Assembly (NCBI RefSeq): GCF_032813545.1
Contig: NZ_CP136520.1
Location: 3,280,001-3,344,000 of the forward strand
From: Nodosilinea sp. E11
GTDB lineage: Bacteria; Cyanobacteriota; Cyanobacteriia; Phormidesmidales; Phormidesmidaceae
Direction of reading: 5' to 3'
DNA length: 64,000 nt
The notes under the pieces were generated by a model. The model saw nothing but the letters and a program-made list of their open reading frames with translations. It was not told the DNA's origin and made no database searches. The position numbers and the translations under genes were made by a program. Within the stretch, counting starts at the first letter, position 1; each line of letters opens with the position of its first letter. Shown piece after piece: positions 54,619 through 62,835 of this stretch.

Positions 54619-55271
54619 AGGAAATTACTACCGAAATGGCCTATACAAAAAGAACACAGGCAAAGGGAAACACAGTGAAACGGAAAAAACCTCGTAGGTA
54701 AGCCGTCAGGGCATCGTTAGAACCGTCAAACTTTGACCCCGCTTAACCTTGGTGACGCGCTGTAGGTGGGAATGATTTTTGCCCTAGTTGATGGCAGGTG
54801 GGTAAAAAGAAAGCGGCCAAGCCCTTGACTAACGATGAAGCTGCGCCCCCATGGTGTCTGAACCAGCTCATTGGTTTCCGCTTAGACGATTTCTCGAAAA
54901 GAAGATCCCCGCTTTATCCGCCAACTGTAGCCACCGTAGGGTGGGCACTGCCCACCATTAAGGAAAAAGTTTCCCAGAAGTCCCCTTAGCCACCGTCTGC
55001 CCTAGGTTCTGCGCTAGATATTGAGACGGTCTAGATGTTTAGATTGTGGTTTGATTTCACTCAAGTGCAAGGATTCAGCCCAAAAGCTAGGGATTACAAG
55101 CTAGAAAACTAGAGATGACTTCTTGGCATGGTAAGGGGCACACCAGAGCATAAGGATAAAACTTTAGGAATGTTTTATGAGTGTTGAAACTTTGAAGATT
55201 GATGATCGCCAATCAACAACAAAGGCCTTCTGGGAGATTGGGTGAGTTCATTTACAGGCAAAGCGTCGGTG
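54619..55271. other. Intergenic region with no convincing gene
   Basis: 653 bp. A 63-codon open frame (54798-54989) is Lys/Pro-rich and ends in a repeat-like GTAGGGTGGGCACTGCCCACC segment (54936-54956), so it is not called. The region must hold the pntA promoter near its left end. Confidence 0.5.
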
Positions 55272-56045
55272 TTAACCAGCCGATGTCAAAGCTTTGACCA
55301 CTTCTAAGAATCCGTCTACTTCAGGAGCGTGGGTGAGGTGGGCCGGGCGGTGCTCTAGGTGCTGCCAGTAGTCTTTGACGTTTGCCACACCCACCGCATT
55401 CGGAAAGATGGCTGGGTCAAACAGGCTCTCGTCGTTGGGGCTATCGCCTAGGGTGATGACCTCGGCGGTAGAGATCGGCGCAAAATGGTGCTGCAACACC
55501 CGCTGCAACCCGGCGGCCTTAGACTGACCCAGTTTAAACAGGTGGCACTGGACGGTGCTGTAGGTAAACCCCCAGCCCAAGGTCTGACAAACGTGCGCCA
55601 TTTCGTCTAGGTCTGCCTGAGACAGGCCGTCAAGGTCAAAGGTCCAGTCGGTGAGGCGAAAGCGGTTGTCGTCAGACTCTTGCAGTTGGGGCCATCGCCA
55701 TTGCAAATGCGCAAAGGCTGTCTGTAGCTGCTGGCGGTGATCGACTAGATCGGGGATCGCTACTAATGGCTCGGGGGGAGCGGTGAGCGGAAAATAAAAC
55801 CCGCCATTCTCGGCCATGGCCCCGGCGACAGGGAGGTAGTGAGCCAAACCATTTACCCACCCCGCCGATCGCCCCGTGACAATCACTACCGGCAGACCCG
55901 CAGCCTGGAGTTGCTCTAGCCCTTGCAGCAGGGCGGCGGTAAACTTGCCCTGGCGGGTGAGGGTGCCGTCCATATCGGTAGCTAGCAGCTTGAGGCCAGG
56001 TGCTGGGGAAAACCCAGGGGTGGGTAATGGATGAATTTCGCCCAT
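55272..56045 (-). CDS. HAD family hydrolase (Cof/SPP-like phosphatase)
   Basis: 257 residues. Motif I is ATDMDGTLT (21-29, with the Asp nucleophile), motif II is VIVTGRSAG, and motif IV is GDSPNDESLFD. The cap region is of the C2 type, as in Cof, mannosyl-3-phosphoglycerate phosphatase and sucrose-phosphate phosphatase. The substrate cannot be fixed. A compatible-solute role is only a possibility. It is divergent from the second M15 gene, 173 bp away. Confidence 0.88.
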   Translation of the reverse strand: MGEIHPLPTPGFSPAPGLKLLATDMDGTLTRQGKFTAALLQGLEQLQAAGLPVVIVTGRSAGWVNGLAHYLPVAGAMAENGGFYFPLTAPPEPLVAIPDLVDHRQQLQTAFAHLQWRWPQLQESDDNRFRLTDWTFDLDGLSQADLDEMAHVCQTLGWGFTYSTVQCHLFKLGQSKAAGLQRVLQHHFAPISTAEVITLGDSPNDESLFDPAIFPNAVGVANVKDYWQHLEHRPAHLTHAPEVDGFLEVVKALTSAG

Positions 56046-56218
56046 CGGGTCTACACTTTGTGGTTACTGTGAATGGGTCATTATGGCCCGATTTTGCAGC
56101 CTAGAAAAAAATGCTACGCATGTAGAGGACTGAGGGTGGGCGGCTGACATGGCCTTGGCACCCAAACCTTACTCTCTGCTCACGCCAGCAACTACCCTCT
56201 AAACGCCCCGTTAACGCC

Positions 56219-57880
56219 ATGAGCACCCTAGCACCCGATCAACGCAACTACTACTATCTCCTAGAAGGGGGCCGGGCGGGCGTGCACAAGCCGATTTTGG
56301 CCGCTCTCTATGCCGTCCACAATCAGCCGCAGCTCAGCGATGGAGAAACAGGGCTGGGTCTGGCTCCAGCCAATCAGCTGGCTATGACTGCGATCGATAC
56401 CTTCTCGACCCAGGTACAGTACGGGGCCAACACCATTCGTAGCCTGACCCAGGGGCTGATTGCGCAGGGCTGGAGTGGGGCCGACATTTGGGATGCTAGC
56501 GTGGGACGGTACAGCGATCGCTTTTTGCAGGCGGTGGCTAGAGGCTTTACCCCTGCCGCTAGCGATCTCGACGCCGCCCAACTCGAACCCAGCGACCCTG
56601 GGGCGCTGCTGCAAGCCTATCTAGAAGACATCAGTGCCGACTACAGCGGGGCACAGCTGCCCCAGAGCTTAGCCAAGCTCGATCCGGCCCTGTTGGCCTT
56701 TGCCGAACGGGTGCCCCCCAACTACGGGCGGCTCGACTTTCAGCGCCTGGCGCTTTTAGAAGCGGTGCGCCTGTGGCGACAGCTCAACACGACGGCGGCG
56801 GCCATCGATGCGTTGGGGGTGCCGGTGGTAGACCAGGTGCCCGACGAGGCCGCCCTCGACAATGCCCTGGTGGCCTTTATGCAGTCTGCCGGGCGCTATT
56901 ACTCGGGCTACCCCAACCAGCGGGAGGCGTTGATTCGGCTGGTGCAACTGTGGCGCGAGCTGGATACCCGTGAGGAGGCGATCGAATGGCTGCTGACCCA
57001 CGACCCCTTCGCTACCGAAACCAACTTAGACATCGTCGATCCGGCGCTGATCGCTTTTGTGCAAAAAATTCCTGCCGCCTATGGGGGCCAGGGCGATCTC
57101 CGCTTTGCTCTGACCGAGGGCTATCGCCGCTGGTTTGGCCTCGACTCGCGCACTACGGCGATTCAGCAACTGGGGGTCGACCCTGACGATCTGATGCAGA
57201 ATGCTGAGAATCAGGCGGCCTTGCTGACCTCGGCCCGCACCTTAGACCGCGCCCTGCTCGACTTTGCCGCCAGCATTCCTGCCACCTACACGCCGACAGA
57301 ACAGCAGCGGGAAGCGTTGATTCGGCTGGTGCAACTCTGGCGGCGACAGGAGGGGCGAATTCCGACGATTCAACTGTTGTTTGACGATCTGCGACGACTA
57401 GAGCGGGCTTCACCCTCCTCGCCAGAGGCCATGCCTGTGCCAGTGCCCGCACCATCCCCGGCGCGCCCGTCCCGGTGGACCCCTAACAATATTCAGCTCG
57501 ACGCCAGCATTGTGCCCAACGGCAATTTCACCTGGTCGGAGGCGACGCGGGGCGGTGCCCGGATGCCTCCCAATCAGGCGACGGTCGATGCCATAGTACG
57601 GATTGCGGCGTTGGCCCAGCAGGCCCGCGATCGCATTGGCCGTCCCTTTTTAATCACCAGCTGGTACCGTCCGGCTGAAATCAATCGTCGGGTGGGGGGT
57701 GCCTCCCAGAGCCGCCACATCGTCGGTGACGCCATTGACTTTTACTGCGTGGGGCTGACCGGCAACCAGGTCTACTGGGCCCTCGACCCCTGGTGGCCGG
57801 GGGGGCTGGGCCGCTATCGGCAGTTTCCCGCCCTGGTGCATTTGGACGCGCGCGGGTTTAAGGCGCGGTGGATGCATTAG
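56219..57880 (+). CDS. Peptidase M15-type protein with four helical repeats
   Basis: 553 residues, no signal peptide. The first 150 residues resemble a lysozyme/transglycosylase-like or PG-associated helical region (YLLEGGRAGVHKPILAALY). Residues about 168-405 hold four repeats of about 50 residues, each with a core like LDPALLAF...YPNQREALIRLVQLWR..TR.EAI. A Pro-rich hinge leads to an M15A domain with SWYRPAE, SRHIVGDAIDF and VHLDARG, the His-Asp-His zinc site. The last domain is shared with 38434-40074. Its partner or substrate is unknown. Confidence 0.82.
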   Translation: MSTLAPDQRNYYYLLEGGRAGVHKPILAALYAVHNQPQLSDGETGLGLAPANQLAMTAIDTFSTQVQYGANTIRSLTQGLIAQGWSGADIWDASVGRYSDRFLQAVARGFTPAASDLDAAQLEPSDPGALLQAYLEDISADYSGAQLPQSLAKLDPALLAFAERVPPNYGRLDFQRLALLEAVRLWRQLNTTAAAIDALGVPVVDQVPDEAALDNALVAFMQSAGRYYSGYPNQREALIRLVQLWRELDTREEAIEWLLTHDPFATETNLDIVDPALIAFVQKIPAAYGGQGDLRFALTEGYRRWFGLDSRTTAIQQLGVDPDDLMQNAENQAALLTSARTLDRALLDFAASIPATYTPTEQQREALIRLVQLWRRQEGRIPTIQLLFDDLRRLERASPSSPEAMPVPVPAPSPARPSRWTPNNIQLDASIVPNGNFTWSEATRGGARMPPNQATVDAIVRIAALAQQARDRIGRPFLITSWYRPAEINRRVGGASQSRHIVGDAIDFYCVGLTGNQVYWALDPWWPGGLGRYRQFPALVHLDARGFKARWMH

Positions 57881-57890
57881 GGAGTGGATG

Positions 57891-57942
57891 GGTGAAGGGG
57901 TGAAGGGGTGAAGGGGTGAAGGGGTGAAGGGGTGAAGGGGTG
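57891..57942 (+). repeat. 8-bp minisatellite (GGTGAAGG)
   Basis: About six tandem copies of GGTGAAGG, the last ending in TG. It lies directly after the stop of the second M15 gene. Confidence 0.9.
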
Positions 57943-58099
57943 AATGAGAGAGATAAGGGGGATGGGGAGATGCTAGACCATTTGAGCCTCGCACAGGTTA
58001 GACAGGCCTATGCAAGTCCTCACCGGCAAATCGAAGCGCGACTGTTCAGTGTAGGGTTGCAAGCTGGCGAAACCTTGCCTTTAGTGCCATGTACCCGAT

Positions 58100-59044
58100 A
58101 TGGCTATGCCTGAAGAGGATAACTGCATCACCGGGGCCGAACTGTGGGCCTGGCGAGTCCAGGCATTACAGGCCGCCAAGGCCGCTGGAGTCGAGGCTGA
58201 GGAAGTTGATTGGTTACTGACGGCAGTGGCCGATGTCGATCGCCTGGGGCTGAAGCTGGGTAATGTGCAGCAGCGATCGCCCATTGCCCTGCGCTACCCC
58301 CTCAGCGAGCTAGACCGTCGCTGGCAGCAGCGCCTCAGCGATCGCACCCCGGTGCAATATCTAGTTGGCGAAACTCCCTGGCGCGACCTGATGCTAACGG
58401 TCTCGCCAGCGGTGTTGATTCCCCGGCCAGAGACTGAGCTGATCATCGATCTGGCGGCGGCAGCAGTGGCGACTAGCCCGATCAGAGATCGCCTAGCCCA
58501 GGGCCTATGGGTCGATATGGGGACCGGCAGTGGCGCGATCGCCCTTGCCTTAGCCCAAACCTTTCCCGCCGCCCGCATTCTTGCCGTCGACCAAAGCGCG
58601 GCGGCTCTGGCTGTTGCCCAGCACAATGCCGATCGCACCGGACTACGCGATCGCATTACCTTTTACCATGGCAGCTGGTTTGAGCCCCTGGCGGCCTACC
58701 GGGGGCAACTCAGCGCCCTGGTGTCGAACCCCCCCTACATTCCCTCCGCCCTGCTGCCCACGCTTCAGCCCGAGGTGATTGACCACGAACCCACCGCCGC
58801 CCTCGATGGCGGCGACGACGGCCTCACTGCCCTGCGCATTCTGGCCGCCCAGGCCCCAGTGTATCTGGTGCCCGGTGGTCTGTGGCTAGCCGAAATCATG
58901 GCCGGGCAGGGCGAGGCGGTGCGAGATCTGCTGGCCGCCCAGGGCTGCTACAGCGAGATTGAGATCTGTCTTGATTTGGCCGGGCGCGATCGCTTCGTGC
59001 GAGCGATTTACACGCCAGACTGCCAAGCCAAAAATGACCCGTGA
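58100..59044 (+). CDS. prmC: Release factor glutamine methyltransferase
   Basis: It methylates the Gln of the GGQ motif in peptide-chain release factors, using SAM. 314 residues. The SAM motif VDMGTGSGAIALAL and the substrate-binding NPPYIP (about 213-218) are diagnostic. The N-terminal helical part matches the family. The start at 58100 gives MAMPEEDN, in line with usual lengths. A MITE-like element begins at its very stop codon. Confidence 0.95.
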   Translation: MAMPEEDNCITGAELWAWRVQALQAAKAAGVEAEEVDWLLTAVADVDRLGLKLGNVQQRSPIALRYPLSELDRRWQQRLSDRTPVQYLVGETPWRDLMLTVSPAVLIPRPETELIIDLAAAAVATSPIRDRLAQGLWVDMGTGSGAIALALAQTFPAARILAVDQSAAALAVAQHNADRTGLRDRITFYHGSWFEPLAAYRGQLSALVSNPPYIPSALLPTLQPEVIDHEPTAALDGGDDGLTALRILAAQAPVYLVPGGLWLAEIMAGQGEAVRDLLAAQGCYSEIEICLDLAGRDRFVRAIYTPDCQAKNDP

Positions 59045-59163
59045 TACCAAATCCAACCCACAAAAACCCGCTGCGAAACCGATACCTCGTAGGGGCATTG
59101 CACTGCAATGCCCCTACGGTTTGGCCTTTTGGAGACCAGGTTTATGCGATCCGGATTTGGTAT
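59044..59163. repeat. MITE-like repeat, complete copy A
   Basis: A 120-bp element with ends ATACCAAATCC and GGATTTGGTAT. Its two halves are imperfect inverted copies of about 57 bp, meeting at the GTAGGGGCATTGC palindrome (59089-59117). The left end overlaps the last bases of prmC. This is the best-preserved member in the window. Confidence 0.85.
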
Positions 59164-59170
59164 TAGGCCC

Positions 59171-60541
59171 CTAACCCCGATCCAACCAATCCCGCTGGTG
59201 CTGCCAAAAGCGCTGCCACCAGTCGGAAGGCTCATCCTTGGGGCCATCGTGCTCGGTGGGGCGAACGCTGGGGCCATCGACCACCAGGCTGCCCACATAG
59301 TCGGCATCGGCATAGACGCGATCGATCTGCTGGCGAATCTCGGCCATATCGGCTTCTGAGACCACACCGTTGCTGGTGGCCTTATAAAACTGCACCGTCA
59401 CCCGAATCGGGTAGTTGGGGTCGCGTTCGATGGCGAGGTTGTCGATTTCGGTAAACGGCCCTTCTACCTCGCCGTGGCCGATCACTGCGGCCTCCACATC
59501 GCTGGGGGCGCGGCTGCTCTCCGTGCTGGGAGCCGCCAAGCTCATCAGCCCGCTGTCAAAGGTTGATTGCGCCATGGGTGCCCGCTGCTTGAGGGGCACC
59601 TGAATCAGCAGCACCATGTTTAGGCCCTCGGTGTCGGCTTCGGCCATCACCTCCCCAGGGCGGTCTGGGGTCTCGGCCTGCTCAGTTTGAAAGTCGCTCA
59701 GGCGCTGGCCTGTAAAGCTGGCCCGCTCCCCATTCTTGTTGAAAAACAGGCGCTGCCCCCAGGTGCGCCCGGCTTCAAACCCGTCGCGCTGGTTGTCGAT
59801 CACCGTCACGCTAGTGCCTTCTCGGGTGGCCAGAATGGTCAGCACCGCCGGGTCGCCGGGTCGCGATTGGTAGTTAAACAGCACCGGGTTGAAGGTGGCC
59901 ACCCCCGCCTGGGGAATCGGCAAAAAGCAGGCCTGAGCGCTGACCAGCACATGACTGTCGCGCTGGGGAACCAGCAGCGATCGCGAAGCGTCCCCGGAGG
60001 GGAATTGCCCCCGCCCCGCCCACGACTGGGGGGTGTGTAGATAGCTGCGTAAATCGCCCAATACCTCTGCCAGGGGCACCCGGCGTAACTCACGGCCCTG
60101 TTCATTGCCCACCAAGACGGCAAACTTATCGAGGGGCACATCGGCGCTGAGATCGGCAAAGTTGGGATGGCGAATCACAGGCATAAGGTGCAGCTGGTGC
60201 CGCCCGGTGTCTGGGTCTTGCTGCTGCACCTGAATGGTCATATCGCTGATGTTGGGGCCGACCGCCGAGCCATAGAAGCGCCCGGTGTCTTCCCAGGTGA
60301 CATTGAGAATAGTTAGCTCTAGGGCCTCGGCCAGCTGTCGAGCTATGGGGTCAGACACCATCGCTTGGGTGCGCTCAATCACCTGGCGATCGCGGTTGTA
60401 GTGTTGGCGTTGCACAATTGGTGGCACTGGCGAAAGGTCTGGGATCGTCAATTCTGCGGCTTGCAGGTGAGGAGCTATCAGTGCCACTAGCGTTGCGATC
60501 GGCACCGCGCCTAGGGGTAGCCAAAATCTCAGCGGTTTCAT
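59171..60541 (-). CDS. Exported protein of unknown function
   Basis: 456 residues. A signal peptide (about 1-29, ending LQAAE) precedes a largely beta-rich protein with a charged and Pro-rich tail (HDGPKDEPSDWWQRFWQHQRDW). A core with SVTVIDNQRDGFEAGRTWGQRLFFNKNGERASF, cited by position about 247-280, looks conserved. No catalytic motif was recognised. It is the last gene of the minus-strand run that begins with the CPBP protease, and lies 91 bp after the lipase gene. Confidence 0.7.
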   Translation of the reverse strand: MKPLRFWLPLGAVPIATLVALIAPHLQAAELTIPDLSPVPPIVQRQHYNRDRQVIERTQAMVSDPIARQLAEALELTILNVTWEDTGRFYGSAVGPNISDMTIQVQQQDPDTGRHQLHLMPVIRHPNFADLSADVPLDKFAVLVGNEQGRELRRVPLAEVLGDLRSYLHTPQSWAGRGQFPSGDASRSLLVPQRDSHVLVSAQACFLPIPQAGVATFNPVLFNYQSRPGDPAVLTILATREGTSVTVIDNQRDGFEAGRTWGQRLFFNKNGERASFTGQRLSDFQTEQAETPDRPGEVMAEADTEGLNMVLLIQVPLKQRAPMAQSTFDSGLMSLAAPSTESSRAPSDVEAAVIGHGEVEGPFTEIDNLAIERDPNYPIRVTVQFYKATSNGVVSEADMAEIRQQIDRVYADADYVGSLVVDGPSVRPTEHDGPKDEPSDWWQRFWQHQRDWLDRG

Positions 60542-60631
60542 GGTCGTGCTCCTAACCCGAACTATTTCCTTAACCTACGGCAGGGGGCTACAGGTGTCAG
60601 GATGGTTGCAAAAACTGAAACTGCCGCTGCG

Positions 60632-61807
60632 CTATAGGAAACCGTCTCGCCGCTGGTTGCTTTCAGCCTCGGCATTCACCGCCCGGCGATAGGTATCGAC
60701 GATGTGGTTGGGCAATATGTCGCCCCCCTGGCTGAGAAAAGCCCACTCTTCGCCCACATGCACAAACTCAGCCCGCAGTTTGGTGGGCGGCATAGTGGGG
60801 ATGGGGTCGGCCAGGTTAGTAATCCGAAAACTGTTGGGCAATATCTGGGCGTAGCTGCGCACAAACTCGGGGTTGCCCACGCGGGGGCTAGCGTAGACGT
60901 AAACTTGCAAACTGGGCCGCAGCTCGGGCACCGCTAGGGCAATGTCGAGGGCGAGCACTGTGGCCAGGGCGGCCCCCAGGCTGTGCCCCGACACGTAGCA
61001 GGGCTTGGCGGGGTTGATCTGGCGCACCGCCTCCACCACCTGAGGATTGATAATGCTGTTGGCAATGCGGCGAAAGCCCTGGTGAATATTGCCTAGGCTC
61101 TCGCCTGTGGTGGGGTCGAGGTAGGGCTGCTGCACGGCGTAGATATTGCCCACCCACTCGGCGGTGCGCTGGGTGCCGCGAAACACCAAGATGCTGTCGG
61201 CCTCAGACTCGAGCAAAAAGCCGTAAAACACCTCAATGCGGCGACCCACCCGCACCGCCGTCGTTACCCCGGTGCGAATGGCGTCTTCGGTTTGGCCAAG
61301 GTTTTCCTCCAGGGCGGTGGGATCATTCACCAGGGTGGGGTCGTCGATCAGCGCCTGGGGCACCTGCACCTCGATGTTGTCGTTGACCTGACGCTCTTGA
61401 CCGCGAAAGCTGGTGACTAGACGGTAGGGATCTAGCTCGGGACTGTAGTCAAACAGCCGTTGCAGGCTGCCGTCGTAGCTGGGGTCGTTGCGACCGGTGA
61501 TGTACTGCTGGGTGGCCAGACGGCTGAGCAAGATCAGCCGCTTCGAGACCTGGCGGTTGTAGGGGATGGGCGGCGGCGGAAAGGCCGCCGCCGCCTGAAT
61601 CGCCTGGAATTCTTCGACCATGCGGGTGTCGCCGGTCACCGCTGCCTGAATGATATCTTCGGGGTCGTAGAACTCGGCAGCAAAGGCATCGATCGCCGCC
61701 TGGCGGGCCTGGGCGCGATCGCGCCGCACATACTCTGTCCCCAGGGTGGCGGCGGTGCCTGCGGCCACACCTCCCAGCAACACCTGACGACGCTTAAATT
61801 TATCCAT
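60632..61807 (-). CDS. Class 3 lipase, Tat-type exported
   Basis: 391 residues from the ATG at 61807, which has AGGAG six bases upstream and overlaps the previous gene by 8 bases. The N-terminus KFKRRQVLLGG is a twin-arginine signal. The lipase domain has ILVFRGTQRTAEW, the nucleophile motif SGHSLGAALAT and, later, ASPRVGNPEF and the DPIP segment with the catalytic Asp. A His near HVGEEWAF may complete the triad. It probably acts on glycerolipids outside the cytoplasm. The longer frame to 62026 overlaps and is not used. Confidence 0.88.
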   Translation of the reverse strand: MDKFKRRQVLLGGVAAGTAATLGTEYVRRDRAQARQAAIDAFAAEFYDPEDIIQAAVTGDTRMVEEFQAIQAAAAFPPPPIPYNRQVSKRLILLSRLATQQYITGRNDPSYDGSLQRLFDYSPELDPYRLVTSFRGQERQVNDNIEVQVPQALIDDPTLVNDPTALEENLGQTEDAIRTGVTTAVRVGRRIEVFYGFLLESEADSILVFRGTQRTAEWVGNIYAVQQPYLDPTTGESLGNIHQGFRRIANSIINPQVVEAVRQINPAKPCYVSGHSLGAALATVLALDIALAVPELRPSLQVYVYASPRVGNPEFVRSYAQILPNSFRITNLADPIPTMPPTKLRAEFVHVGEEWAFLSQGGDILPNHIVDTYRRAVNAEAESNQRRDGFL

Positions 61808-62720
61808 GGTGGTGCTCCTGGCTAGGGTTGGCGATCGGGGGAATGTCTGAGAGAGTTTCTGGAATAGCGGCTGGAGAAGACTGAGCGATCGCCTGGAGGT
61901 TGGGAAAGGCCCGTTTGAGGGCCACAGGGTCGGGCCGCTTGGCGCTGGTGTAAAACTGGTTAATCGCCTGCCCGGCAATCCAGGTGGCGGTGGCAAACCC
62001 CGCCGCTGGGGCAAAGGCTCCGACATAGGGCACCACCACGCCCAGGCCCACCACGGTGCCCCAGGCCAAAAAGCCTACGACTACTGCGGCCCAAAAGCCA
62101 AACAGGTTACCCGCGATCGCCAGCAGATCTTGCCCCCGAGGCCGCCCCCAGAGGTTGCGAATATCCCAACTCATCTTCAAAATGAGCCCCAGCACCACCA
62201 GAAACTTGATTTCCAGACTACCGCCGCCGCGCAGGGGCACCAGGCCCGCGATCGCCGCCCCCAATGCATAGTCAAAAATCAGGCGGCGCACGTCTCCCTC
62301 GCGGCCAATCAGCGCGGCCATGCCCGCCAAAGCCGAAGTGATCGACCCGCCAGACAAGTTGGCCCGCAGGGGCTGTCGAGCGAGGGCCGCCGCCAGCTCC
62401 GGCGAGAGGCCAAAGGCCGATCGCAGCTGCCTCAGTACCGCCGTCTCCTGGGGGTTAATGCCCTTCGATCGCACAATGCCATAGGCCCCTCGGTACACCT
62501 GCTGTTGCCCCTCCGGCGTTTGAATCTGGGGCAGCCAGTGCTCAATCGGGCGGGTGTCGCCCAGCAGACTCTCCAGCGTCACCCCCACTGGCAGCGGTGT
62601 AAAGGGGGCGATCGCCGCCAAAAAGGCCTCAAATTCTCGCGGCGTGGGCATACCCTTGAGCTTGGCCACCCCGGCCAGGGTTTCGAGGCAGGCGAGCTGT
62701 TCGCGATCGGAGAGGATCAT
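61800..62720 (-). CDS. TerB/DUF697-like membrane protein
   Basis: 306 residues from the ATG at 62720. The first 60 residues look like a TerB-type helical domain (SDREQLACLETLAGVAKLKG). The centre contains three or four hydrophobic helices (about 140-160, 168-185, 205-240) in the style of DUF697. The tail is Pro/His-rich (NPSQEHHHG). The open frame runs to 62846, but that part is a dispersed repeat. It overlaps the lipase gene by 8 bp, so the two are translationally coupled. Confidence 0.72.
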   Translation of the reverse strand: MILSDREQLACLETLAGVAKLKGMPTPREFEAFLAAIAPFTPLPVGVTLESLLGDTRPIEHWLPQIQTPEGQQQVYRGAYGIVRSKGINPQETAVLRQLRSAFGLSPELAAALARQPLRANLSGGSITSALAGMAALIGREGDVRRLIFDYALGAAIAGLVPLRGGGSLEIKFLVVLGLILKMSWDIRNLWGRPRGQDLLAIAGNLFGFWAAVVVGFLAWGTVVGLGVVVPYVGAFAPAAGFATATWIAGQAINQFYTSAKRPDPVALKRAFPNLQAIAQSSPAAIPETLSDIPPIANPSQEHHHG

Positions 62721-62755
62721 GGGGGGAGGGGAGAATGTCAAAGGAGCAATTTTGC

Positions 62756-62835
62756 AGTGGTCATTCCCGCCCAGGCGGGAATCCATTTGAGCGCAGTTAC
62801 GGGCTAGTGGGTTTCTGCCTACGCCGGAGTGATGG
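62756..62835. repeat. Dispersed ATTCCCGCC-type repeat
   Basis: It contains the inverted pair ATTCCCGCCCAGGCGGGAAT (62764-62783) and a second part TCTGCCTACGCCGGAGTGATGG. This resembles a common intergenic repeat of many bacteria. It covers the 3' end of the CPBP gene and the space before the TerB/DUF697 gene. Confidence 0.7.

Noticed and set aside
54798-54989. 63-codon frame downstream of the HAD/pntA interval
   Set aside because: It is Lys/Pro-rich, has no close ribosome binding site and ends in a repeat-like GGGTGGGCACTGCCC segment.
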